DNA of 64,000 bases from positions 17,759-81,758 of the forward strand of contig CAZFJC010000014.1 in assembly GCA_964518765.1 (NCBI GenBank). Direction: 5' to 3'. The notes under the pieces were generated by a model. The model ran no database searches, was not told the origin of the DNA, and saw only the letters and a list, made by a program, of their open reading frames with translations. A program made the translations under genes and the position numbers. This DNA comes from CAZPNX01 sp964518765. Lineage in GTDB: Bacteria; Edwardsbacteria; AC1; EtOH8. Every line of letters starts with the position of its first letter. Within the stretch, counting starts at the first letter, position 1. Of this stretch, positions 41,726 to 48,312 are shown one piece after another.

Positions 41726-41934
41726 GTTGGTTCTACCCTCCGCTTTTTGTGGTTTTTTCTTTTTCCCCACTTTGAATAATATCGAGCGGCTTGCCTCATT
41801 GTGTGATTATTTATAATAAATGTATGTCATTGATCTCTTTTTCGGAATAAACTGGGTGGGTCTGGCGCGCGTTTCCTCGTTGAAGCTAGGCCCGTCCGGG
41901 CCCGGTGGTTGCCTGTTGTTGCCCCTTGCTGGTC

Positions 41935-41968
41935 GAGCGGGGCCGCCAAAAGCGGCCCCGCTCTTTTT
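41935..41968 (+). terminator. Strong hairpin with T-run on the plus strand
   Basis: Perfect 12-bp stem GAGCGGGGCCGC (41935-41946) / GCGGCCCCGCTC (41952-41963), loop CAAAA, followed by five T's in plus orientation. On the minus strand, which carries all the genes, the A-run precedes the stem. It sits just behind the stop of the minus-strand gene at 41977. It may still end that transcript in a factor-assisted way, or block antisense transcription. Confidence 0.6.
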
Positions 41969-41976
41969 GCCTTGGT

Positions 41977-43653
41977 TTACTTGACCACCACCATTTTCTT
42001 GGTGGCGCTGACCCCGCCCGAGGTCAGCCGGTAGAAGTACATGCCGTTGGCCATGCCCTTGGCGTTCCAGTTGACGCTGTTGGCGCCGGCCTGGCCCTGG
42101 CCCTTGAACTCCTTGACCGTCTGACCGGCCAGGTTGTAGATGCGCAGGGTGTAGTCGCCGGCCCGGCTCAGGTTGAACCTGATCTCGGTGTTGCCGGAGA
42201 CCGGGTTGGGCCGGTTCTGCATGAGCACGAAGCTCTGCTTGGCCGGCTGGGTCGGTCCGCCAGCCACCCCGGTGTTCACTGAATCGTATGGCACCCAGCT
42301 GACGAAACCGGTATTGCCCCTCTGGTAAAAGATGGGGAAGGACGAGCCGGCTCCGCCGACGTGCAAGGCGATGTGCGGGTAATCGTAGCCGCCGTTGTCG
42401 GTGGTCACCTGGTAGGTGTGGTAGGTGGCGCCGTTGTCTCCGCTATAGGCGGCCCAGATGTTCATGGCGGCGTCGCCCTCGATGTTGTCCCGGTAGGAGA
42501 GCACCAGGTCGCCGTTGGCGTCGAGCGCGAAGTTGGCGAAGCTGGGGATAACCGTCCCGGCCTCGTCGGTGGGGTGGATCAGGGTGGCCACCCAGCCGCC
42601 CGAGGTCAGGTGGTAGTCGACCAGCCCGGTGTTCGGCCCGTAGCCCCCGGCCGCCGTGGTATCCATAAACAGCCAGGTGGCAAAGTGCGGGTAACCATCC
42701 TTGTCAACCGCGATGCCCACGTCGTAGCCATGGCCCGGCCAGCCGAGCCAGCCGCCGTAGGGCGCCCAGGTCAGCGGTGTCCAGTTGTTCCCGTTGTCGT
42801 AGGACATCCGGTAGAAGAACGACATGGTGGTGTCGGTCCCGTCCCCGCTGACGCGCCCGGCGCAGGTGCCGATCATCACCGTGTCCCCGCTGGGCGAGCA
42901 GAAGATCTGCAGCTGGTTGACGTAGCCCTCGGCCACCGAATCGTGCACCACCACCCCGCTCGGGAACAGCGCCAGGCTGTCCTCGGTCCCATAGAGGTCG
43001 TAGTACACCAGCATGGGGCTCGACCAGGTGTAGCCGTTGTCGTCCGAATAACAGTAGAGGGCCGCGTCCGGGGTGAAGTCGCCCCAGTAGTTGGATAGGA
43101 CGTGTATCCTCCCGTTGCTCCCCTTGACCCCGTTGACCACGTAGATGGCGGCCCCGTCCACCCCGCGGCCGGTGGTGTCGCAGAAGGTCTCGGAGGCCCA
43201 AAGCCCGCCGCCGTAGCCCAGGTCGTCCCAAGTGAGGGCTGCGCCCTCGTCGGCCGCGCCCCAGCCGCGGTTGTAGAAGGCGAAGGGCAGCTGGTTGGCC
43301 AGGTCGCACATGCTGGAGGGATAGCGGATGCTGCCGCTCACCAGCGGGCCCTGCCGGGTGTAGTTGGCCCCGTTGTCCAGGCTGGATAGCGAGTACACGC
43401 TTCCGTCGGTGGACCGGAAGACGAGATTCATGGCGTTGGCCGCCGGGTCGTAGTCCATGGCCCGCACCGAGGAGATGTAGCAGGAGTAGGCGTGGACGTC
43501 GGCCAACACCGAATCCGCCTGGTTCTTGGCGGCCGGGTAGACCTTGTTGGAGTAGGGGTTGCCGTCCCTCTCTAAGTTCCTCGCCTGAACCGATGCCAGG
43601 GACATGCCGGCCACCACAGCCAGAGCCAGAATTAACAATCCGATTTTTTTCAT
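41977..43653 (-). CDS. Secreted BNR/propeller-like protein with type IX-like tail (paralogue)
   Basis: 558 residues from MKKIGLLILALAVVAGMSLASVQA, ATG 43653 behind GGAAGG. The body is the same BNR-like fold as at 28528-30201, e.g. YSDDNGYTWSSP, SYDNGNNWTPLTW and SGDNGATYHTYQVTTDN. The tail (about 475-558) has NRPNPVSGNTEIRFNLSRAGDYTLRIYNLAGQTV and GMYFYRLTSGGVSATKKMVVVK. The middle third is almost identical at DNA level to the other copy, but the tails differ. It has its own promoter at 43782-43810 and a 5' leader of about 120 bases. Confidence 0.8.
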   Translation of the reverse strand: MKKIGLLILALAVVAGMSLASVQARNLERDGNPYSNKVYPAAKNQADSVLADVHAYSCYISSVRAMDYDPAANAMNLVFRSTDGSVYSLSSLDNGANYTRQGPLVSGSIRYPSSMCDLANQLPFAFYNRGWGAADEGAALTWDDLGYGGGLWASETFCDTTGRGVDGAAIYVVNGVKGSNGRIHVLSNYWGDFTPDAALYCYSDDNGYTWSSPMLVYYDLYGTEDSLALFPSGVVVHDSVAEGYVNQLQIFCSPSGDTVMIGTCAGRVSGDGTDTTMSFFYRMSYDNGNNWTPLTWAPYGGWLGWPGHGYDVGIAVDKDGYPHFATWLFMDTTAAGGYGPNTGLVDYHLTSGGWVATLIHPTDEAGTVIPSFANFALDANGDLVLSYRDNIEGDAAMNIWAAYSGDNGATYHTYQVTTDNGGYDYPHIALHVGGAGSSFPIFYQRGNTGFVSWVPYDSVNTGVAGGPTQPAKQSFVLMQNRPNPVSGNTEIRFNLSRAGDYTLRIYNLAGQTVKEFKGQGQAGANSVNWNAKGMANGMYFYRLTSGGVSATKKMVVVK

Positions 43654-43781
43654 GATCCTTCCTTTGGTTAGCGTTTTTTGTTTGAGTGTCCTTTGGTCAA
43701 TGCAAATTACCCCTTCCGCCCTCACCCCCTTTCGTTCTCTGGGTTGTCCGTTTTGTTTAACTGAATGCGGTAGTTGGAATT

Positions 43782-43810
43782 ATTTTAGCAAAATGACATA
43801 ACCTTGTCAA
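43782..43810 (-). promoter_or_regulatory. Promoter of the secreted BNR-like paralogue
   Basis: Minus strand TTGACA (43805-43810), 17 bases, TAAAAT (43782-43787), with TGC before the -10 (extended -10). It is the likely origin of transcripts for the surface cluster. Confidence 0.85.
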
Positions 43811-43864
43811 GGGTTTTATTGTTTTTTACGCTTTTTCCCGGTCTTTTCTCTTATCGGTTTTGCC

Positions 43865-44203
43865 CTATCGGCTGGTCCAGCGGGTGTAGGTCCAGCCGGC
43901 AAAGATGGCGATGATCCCGGCCAGGAAGATGCCGGCCGCCTCCAGGCTCCGGCTCTGGCAGATCTGCATCAGCTGGTCGGTGCGCGAGGGGTCCAGCCTG
44001 GGGTAGATGGCCAGGGGCAGGAAATGGAACAGGGCCGCCAGGGCCAGGAACACCGCCCCGACGATGGGCAGGGTCCAGATGAATGATTTCCGGCGGATGA
44101 CGCCCAGAAGCCTTCTTAGGATCCGCCCATAGAGGAACAGGGCCATGCAGAACATGGCCACCGCCAGGGCGAACAGCAGCTCGGCCGGTATGGAGATCTC
44201 CAT
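43865..44203 (-). CDS. Small membrane protein, three helices, unknown
   Basis: 112 residues with three membrane helices: IPAELLFALAVAMFCMALFLYG, IWTLPIVGAVFLALAALFHFLPL and AAGIFLAGIIAIFAGWTYTRW. The cytoplasmic loop between the first two is basic (RILRRLLGVIRRKS). I do not recognise the family. It is the last gene of the PATAN/roadblock operon, 68 bp after another small membrane protein, so the two may form a membrane complex controlled by that signalling set. Confidence 0.65.
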   Translation of the reverse strand: MEISIPAELLFALAVAMFCMALFLYGRILRRLLGVIRRKSFIWTLPIVGAVFLALAALFHFLPLAIYPRLDPSRTDQLMQICQSRSLEAAGIFLAGIIAIFAGWTYTRWTSR

Positions 44204-44271
44204 CTATCTATCCTCCGTTTTTTACTATAAGAAGCTAGTACCAAACCTATTTTGAAGGGATTGGCGCGCCA

Positions 44272-44673
44272 TCATTTGCGGGCCGGCTGGACCGCCGCAG
44301 TCTGCCCCGTGCCTGGTTTGGGGATAGGTTTCTTGGACGGGGTCACCACCTGCTTGAACTTAAGCGCCCCCAAAAGAGACAGGGCCCCCGACAGCAGGAA
44401 GAAGAGGTAGGCCACCCAGGACTGCATGACGTTCAGCTTCACCTGGCTGGCGTAGGCCAGTATCTGGATGACGGCGTAGACCAGGATCCCCGAGGGGGCG
44501 AAGATCATGAACTGCCAGTTGGTCTTCTTGCGCAGCACCAGCTCGTATTTCCGGGCGATCAGCCCGAACAGGACGCAGGTCACCCACAGCAGAATGCTGC
44601 CGGCCACCGACACCAGGTTGGTGACGGTGACGTACCACAGGTACTCGTCGGGGTAAAGTAGCTGCTGGAACAT
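44272..44673 (-). CDS. Small membrane protein with basic/proline tail, unknown
   Basis: 133 residues from MFQQLLYPDEYLWYVTVTN, ATG 44673 behind GGAGG; the in-frame start 24 bp upstream lies in a repeat tract. Three membrane helices (LVSVAGSILLWVTCVLFGLIA, FAPSGILVYAVIQILAYA, WVAYLFFLLSGALSLLGAL) and a C-terminal cytoplasmic tail KQVVTPSKKPIPKPGTGQTAAVQPARK. Family not recognised. It was probably directly behind the second roadblock gene before the four-helix-bundle gene came in between. Confidence 0.65.
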   Translation of the reverse strand: MFQQLLYPDEYLWYVTVTNLVSVAGSILLWVTCVLFGLIARKYELVLRKKTNWQFMIFAPSGILVYAVIQILAYASQVKLNVMQSWVAYLFFLLSGALSLLGALKFKQVVTPSKKPIPKPGTGQTAAVQPARK

Positions 44674-44686
44674 CTGGGCCTCCAAA

Positions 44687-44715
44687 TCAGAAGTCAAAAG
44701 GCAGAAGGCAGAAAA
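44687..44715. repeat. Low-complexity 'cagaagg' tract, left flank of the S23-like gene
   Basis: Three degenerate copies of a 7-8 base word (TCAGAAG, AAAAGGCAGAAGG, CAGAAAA) directly after the stop side of the four-helix-bundle gene. The tract is the inverted counterpart of the one at 45103-45133 on the other side. Nearly the same words recur at about 53685-53710. Confidence 0.55.
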
Positions 44716-44729
44716 ATGCGCCCTGGCAT

Positions 44730-45077
44730 CTATTTCTCTTGCTTTGCCTTCTTGATTATGGTTACGAAGATTGCGACCAATTCTTCGGTCTCCTCCAGGG
44801 CTTTCTCGACCTTGTCTCCGACCAGAATCCCGCTCTCCTTCATGAGCTCCAACCAGTAGCTTGATTCGTCCAGCTCCTGAAGGGCTACATTAGCCTTGGC
44901 GGCATATTCATCCTTGGACCTGGCCCTCAATGCTTCCCGGTAATTTGCCCCAACGCTGGTGGCAGATCTTAGCAGCTGTTTACCGATGACTTGGGCAACC
45001 GTCCTCTTGGGAAGCTGCCCGTATATTTCGATTATCAGAAGCGAGAAGTTCTTGGTCCGGGTCCTGAGATCTATCAT
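44730..45077 (-). CDS. Four-helix-bundle protein (23S rRNA-intervening-sequence/Avd-like)
   Basis: 115 residues of the S23/IVS four-helix family. Typical stretches: FSLLIIEIYGQLPKRTVAQVIGKQLLRSATSVGANYREA, then SKDEYAAKANVALQELDESSYWLELMKESGI and EETEELVAIFVTIIKKAKQEK. Relatives are encoded in intervening sequences of 23S rRNA genes, as free-standing genes in many environmental genomes, and (as Avd) with diversity-generating retroelements, where they bind RNA. No reverse transcriptase is here. The gene breaks the PATAN/roadblock operon, is flanked by inverted tracts and looks recently acquired. Confidence 0.85.
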   Translation of the reverse strand: MIDLRTRTKNFSLLIIEIYGQLPKRTVAQVIGKQLLRSATSVGANYREALRARSKDEYAAKANVALQELDESSYWLELMKESGILVGDKVEKALEETEELVAIFVTIIKKAKQEK

Positions 45078-45102
45078 CGTTCGGCCTAATCAACGATGCC
45101 GC

Positions 45103-45133
45103 TCTTTCTAGCTTCTGCTTTCTGCTTTCTGCG
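45103..45133. repeat. Low-complexity 'cttctgctttctg' tract, right flank of the S23-like gene
   Basis: Repeated TTCTGCT/TTTCTG words reaching right up to the stop codon of the second roadblock gene at 45134. In the opposite orientation to the tract at 44687-44715, so the two could pair in RNA or single-stranded DNA across the gene. Confidence 0.55.
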
Positions 45134-45874
45134 TTATTTGAGAAGCGTCATCATCTTGTCGGCCATCTGTTTGGCGGCCGAGGGCCCGATGATCATGGCG
45201 GCGTCTTTCTGCAGGGCGTAGCAGAACTTCATGGCTGCGTCGCGCGAGAGCTTGGCCGGGTTGATCTTGTGGTCGGCGTATTGGTTCTCGTAGATGGTTG
45301 ACCCCAGCTCGCCCAGTGCCTCCTCGGCCAGGGCCAGCACCTTCTCCAGGATGGACCCGTCGACCATGGCCGGCGGCGCCGGGGCGGGCCGGGGTGGGGG
45401 GGCGGCCGCCGGGGCCGGCGGCGGCGCGGGTGCGGTAGCCGTGGGTTTGGCGGCCGTGGCCTGGGCCACCGGGGCTGTCGCCGGCTTGGGCTGGGCGGCG
45501 GGCGCCGGGGCCGATGGCTTGGGGGCCGGTGCCAGGGTCGCCAGGAGCTTGATCTCCTGCAGGGCGCCGTTCAGGGCGGCGTCGATGACCGCCGGATCCA
45601 CCGTCAGGTCGGCCAGCACATTGAGGTATCCTTTTTCGGTCCGCCGGATGAAGAGCCGGGAGCCTCCGGTGTTCACCAGCAGCTTGGCCACATTGAACTG
45701 GGCCACTTGGGCCAGGGCCTCCAGGGTCTGCGACAGCACCATCACCGAGCGTTGGGCGTTCTCCTGGTTGAAGCCCTTGGAGAGGGTCTGGGCGATGAAG
45801 CTGTTGTCGTCGCCCACGAAGAAGCTGCCGGTGACCCCGGGCAGGCCGGAGAGCCTGATCAATATCTCTTCCAT
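45134..45874 (-). CDS. Roadblock/LC7-type protein with Pro/Ala linker and C-terminal helical domain
   Basis: 246 residues. The N-terminal roadblock domain (1-105) has MEEILIRLSGLPGVTGSFFVGDDNSFIAQTL and KLLVNTGGSRLFIRRTEKGYLNVLADL. A Pro/Ala-rich linker (about 112-170) follows, then a small helical domain: ILEKVLALAEEALGELGSTIYENQY, INPAKLSRDAAMKFCYALQKDAAMIIGPSAA. Roadblock proteins act as dimers, often as GAPs for small GTPases (MglB for MglA). No GTPase is in the window. The C-terminal domain resembles, more distantly, the ends of the two proteins upstream. It starts three bases behind the preceding roadblock gene. Confidence 0.75.
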   Translation of the reverse strand: MEEILIRLSGLPGVTGSFFVGDDNSFIAQTLSKGFNQENAQRSVMVLSQTLEALAQVAQFNVAKLLVNTGGSRLFIRRTEKGYLNVLADLTVDPAVIDAALNGALQEIKLLATLAPAPKPSAPAPAAQPKPATAPVAQATAAKPTATAPAPPPAPAAAPPPRPAPAPPAMVDGSILEKVLALAEEALGELGSTIYENQYADHKINPAKLSRDAAMKFCYALQKDAAMIIGPSAAKQMADKMMTLLK

Positions 45875-45877
45875 GGC

Positions 45878-46573
45878 CTAGTGCTTCTCCGCCGCCAGGC
45901 GGGAGATGACCGCCTGGAATTTCTGTTTAACCTCGACGAACCCCAAGGTGGCGATGGCCTTCTTGCAGGTCAGGTTGACCAGCTTCTCGAAGGAGTCGCC
46001 CACCTCCTTCTTAGAGATGTCGGTCTTGACCCCGGACCTGATGGCCACCATCCCCGGCCCTGCCTCCACCATCTTGGCCAGACGGCCGCCGGGATCGACG
46101 TTCTTCAGCTCGGCCTCCAGCATCTGCCGCCACTCCTCGGCCTTGTCGCCCTTGGCCCCGAAGGCCTCCAGCAGCAGGTTCAAGAGATTCACCTTCTGCT
46201 TTAAAAGCTCCTCGGCCTCCGAGATCTCGGCCATCTTGCCCTCGGACAGCAGCTCCAGCGGGTTGTGCTGGGTAGCCCACCAGGGAGGGTTGCCCTGGCC
46301 GAACTCCACCCCCAGATAGGATTGGTCGTAGGGCACGATCAGCATCTGGTGGCCCGAGCCCTCGGCCAGCAACGAGTTCAGCCCCCCCAGGTCCAGGTTG
46401 GAGGTGATGACCTCGGCCGCCGAGCCCAGGAAAGCCACCACCTCCCCGAAGTTTCCTGGCGTGCCCGGCGATGATGCCAGCGACGAGCCGTCCTCCTTGG
46501 ACACGGCTGCGCAGTGGCTCACCCCCTCCATTTTAAGGATGCCGTCGATCAATTCCGCCGGTTCCTTGGCCAT
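45878..46573 (-). CDS. Roadblock-like protein with shared C-terminal domain
   Basis: 231 residues, ATG 46573 behind GAGGACG. Residues 1-100 look like a roadblock/LC7 fold (LIDGILKMEGVSHCAAVSKEDGSSLASS, GGLNSLLAEGSGHQMLIVPYDQSYLGVEFG). A helical region (115-231) follows with LLEAFGAKGDKAEEWRQMLEAELKNVDPGGRLAKMVEAG, SGVKTDISKKEVGDSFEKLVNLTCKKAIATLG. That region is clearly homologous to the C-terminus of the PATAN protein directly upstream. Probable signalling adaptor; partner unknown. Confidence 0.7.
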   Translation of the reverse strand: MAKEPAELIDGILKMEGVSHCAAVSKEDGSSLASSPGTPGNFGEVVAFLGSAAEVITSNLDLGGLNSLLAEGSGHQMLIVPYDQSYLGVEFGQGNPPWWATQHNPLELLSEGKMAEISEAEELLKQKVNLLNLLLEAFGAKGDKAEEWRQMLEAELKNVDPGGRLAKMVEAGPGMVAIRSGVKTDISKKEVGDSFEKLVNLTCKKAIATLGFVEVKQKFQAVISRLAAEKH

Positions 46574-46616
46574 CTCGTCCTCGGTTGTTGTTAAAAGGAT
46601 GCGGCTGGCGGCGCGG

Positions 46617-47477
46617 TCAGATCCGCGACATGGCCGTCTGGTACTTGTGCTTGGCCAACATCGGCCCGAACTCCTTGACCGCCCGCTGGTGCATGGCCTC
46701 GGCCAGCTTGTCCCAGATCTCGACCGCCTCCTCCTTGCTGACGTCGGCCTTGCTGCCGGGAGATAGGGAGAGCGAAGTTTCGCCGAACTCCACCTGCCGG
46801 GCCATATGCCCGCTCTTGTCTAGGGAGGCCAGGGTGGCCTTGATGAACTCGATCCAGGGGCCGGCCCCGGTGCCCTTGGCCCCGAACTCCTCCAGCAGCA
46901 GGGAGGCGAAGTGGATCTTCTCCTTGAGTATCCTCTGCACCTCCATGGGATCGACCACCAGGTTCTTGGAGAGCAGCCAGGAAAGGGTCTTGGCCACCTC
47001 CAGTATCCCCAGTTTGCTGTCGTCGACGATGGCCCTGATGTCCCGCTTGCCGTTGACCAGGGCCAGTATGGTCCAGTCGCTGCGTCGGATGGTGATAGCC
47101 GTCTCCTCCGGGGCCTGGGCGGTGCGCACCAGCACCGTATCCATGGGCGGCAGGGTCTTCAGGATCTCGGCCATCTCCACCCGCCGCCTCTCGCCCTCCT
47201 CCAGCAGCCGGTCGGCGCCCTCCTTGATGGTCACCTCGGGGGAGCGGGCCCCGGCGGTGAACTTCATCTCCCCGGCCGTCTCCAGGCAGAGGCTGTAGAC
47301 GGCCTCTGAGCCGTTCTGGTTGCCGTAAAGGGCGTGGACGGCGCTGCCCTTGTCGAAATAGACCTCACCCGAAGACTTTCCCGAACGAAAGGTGAGCACC
47401 CCGGTCTTGCCGAAGTGGCTTAAAAGGTAGATTACCTCGGAGACGGTGAAGTCCGGCAGATTGGCCACCAAGCTCAT
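46617..47477 (-). CDS. PATAN (DUF4388) domain protein with shared C-terminal domain
   Basis: 286 residues. The PATAN/DUF4388 domain is at the N-terminus: NLPDFTVSEVIYLLSHFGKTGVLTFRSGKSSGEVYFDKGSAVHALYGNQNGSEAVYSLCLETAGEMKF. A middle winged-helix-like part has TILALVNGKRDIRAIVDDSKLGILEVAKTLSWLLSKNLV. The C-terminus (about 195-286) has LLLEEFGAKGTGAGPWIEFIKATLASLDKSGH, PGSKADVSKEEAVEIWDKL. PATAN proteins interact with response regulators and GTPase systems in motility and development. It is the first gene of the operon with its own promoter. Confidence 0.8.
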   Translation of the reverse strand: MSLVANLPDFTVSEVIYLLSHFGKTGVLTFRSGKSSGEVYFDKGSAVHALYGNQNGSEAVYSLCLETAGEMKFTAGARSPEVTIKEGADRLLEEGERRRVEMAEILKTLPPMDTVLVRTAQAPEETAITIRRSDWTILALVNGKRDIRAIVDDSKLGILEVAKTLSWLLSKNLVVDPMEVQRILKEKIHFASLLLEEFGAKGTGAGPWIEFIKATLASLDKSGHMARQVEFGETSLSLSPGSKADVSKEEAVEIWDKLAEAMHQRAVKEFGPMLAKHKYQTAMSRI

Positions 47478-47504
47478 GCGGCCTCGCCTTTGTTGGGAAT
47501 GTTA

Positions 47505-47534
47505 AGTCTACGGCAAATGACACGCATCTGTCAA
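47505..47534 (-). promoter_or_regulatory. Promoter of the PATAN/roadblock operon
   Basis: Minus strand TTGACA (47529-47534), 18-base spacer, TAGACT (47505-47510). The -35 is consensus, the -10 matches four of six. It lies in the gap between the lplA stop (47551) and the PATAN start (47477). Confidence 0.6.
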
Positions 47535-47550
47535 TATAAATCTTAGGCTT

Positions 47551-48312
47551 TTAAATCGGCCTTCTTGAACGCTCGGCGGCCAGGGACCCGGCCCTTTCCA
47601 GAATTTCCCGGCTCGGTCCATGAGCTTCGAGCGGCCCCCCCCACTCCTCAGCCATGCCCCGGGCCATGGCCTCGGCCGCCTCATCCCACGATACCCTCCT
47701 GCCCAGCTCCCGCTCGGCCGTGGTGAAGGAGTCCGGCGGGGCCGGGTTCCGGAAATAGCCGTGGTCCTGTCCCTGCGCCAAGAGTACCGATCCCTGCTGC
47801 AGGAACGAGGAGGCATAGCGCCTCTGGGCGCTGCCCACTATTTTCCTCCCGCCGACCGCCAGCTCGTATCGGCCGCTGGCCGCAAAGCAGGAGGGGGAGG
47901 CTCCGGTCCTCTGTGGCGGGGCCGAGGCCTTCACCAGCTCAGCTTCGATCCCCAGGTTCTTTAGCCCCCGGCATAGCCCGCGTCCGATGGCCCGGTAGGC
48001 GTCCCTGGCCGAGCCGCCGAATAAGGGATGGCTGGTCCCGGCCGCCAGGCTGTAGGTCAGCTCGTCCCGATGGAAGACCGCCCGGCCGCCGGTGGGGCGT
48101 CTTACTATATCTATTCCGTCACGGCGGCAGGCGGCCGCGTCCACCTCGTCCTCCCTCTGGTTGCGGCCCAGGGAGATGGCCGGGGGGTTCCAGCCGTACA
48201 GCCTGACGAAAGCTTCCAGCCTGCCCGCCTCCACCTCCTGGGCCAGCAACTCGTCCAGGGCCATGTTGAAGAATCCGTCCTTATCCGGACGATCGGTGAG
48301 CAGAAGCTTCAT
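47551..48312 (-). CDS. lplA: Lipoate-protein ligase A
   Basis: 253 residues from MKLLLTDRPDKDGFFNMALDELLAQ. The ATG at 48312 overlaps the preceding stop (ATGA), behind GGAGG. The biotin/lipoate ligase fold shows AISLGRNQREDEVD, IDIVRRPTGGRAVFHRDELTYSL (the RR-PTGGRAV-H motif), and the catalytic lysine in GGRKIVGSAQRRYASSFLQQGSVLL. It attaches lipoate or octanoate to carrier proteins such as GcvH. It is the last gene of the operon that starts with gcvPB, which suggests glycine cleavage H protein as a target; gcvH is not in the window. Confidence 0.92.
   Translation of the reverse strand: MKLLLTDRPDKDGFFNMALDELLAQEVEAGRLEAFVRLYGWNPPAISLGRNQREDEVDAAACRRDGIDIVRRPTGGRAVFHRDELTYSLAAGTSHPLFGGSARDAYRAIGRGLCRGLKNLGIEAELVKASAPPQRTGASPSCFAASGRYELAVGGRKIVGSAQRRYASSFLQQGSVLLAQGQDHGYFRNPAPPDSFTTAERELGRRVSWDEAAEAMARGMAEEWGGPLEAHGPSREILERAGSLAAERSRRPI

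Noticed and set aside
44730..45077. Diversity-generating retroelement around the Avd-like gene
   Set aside because: There is no reverse transcriptase and no template/variable repeat pair near it, so only the four-helix protein family is supported.
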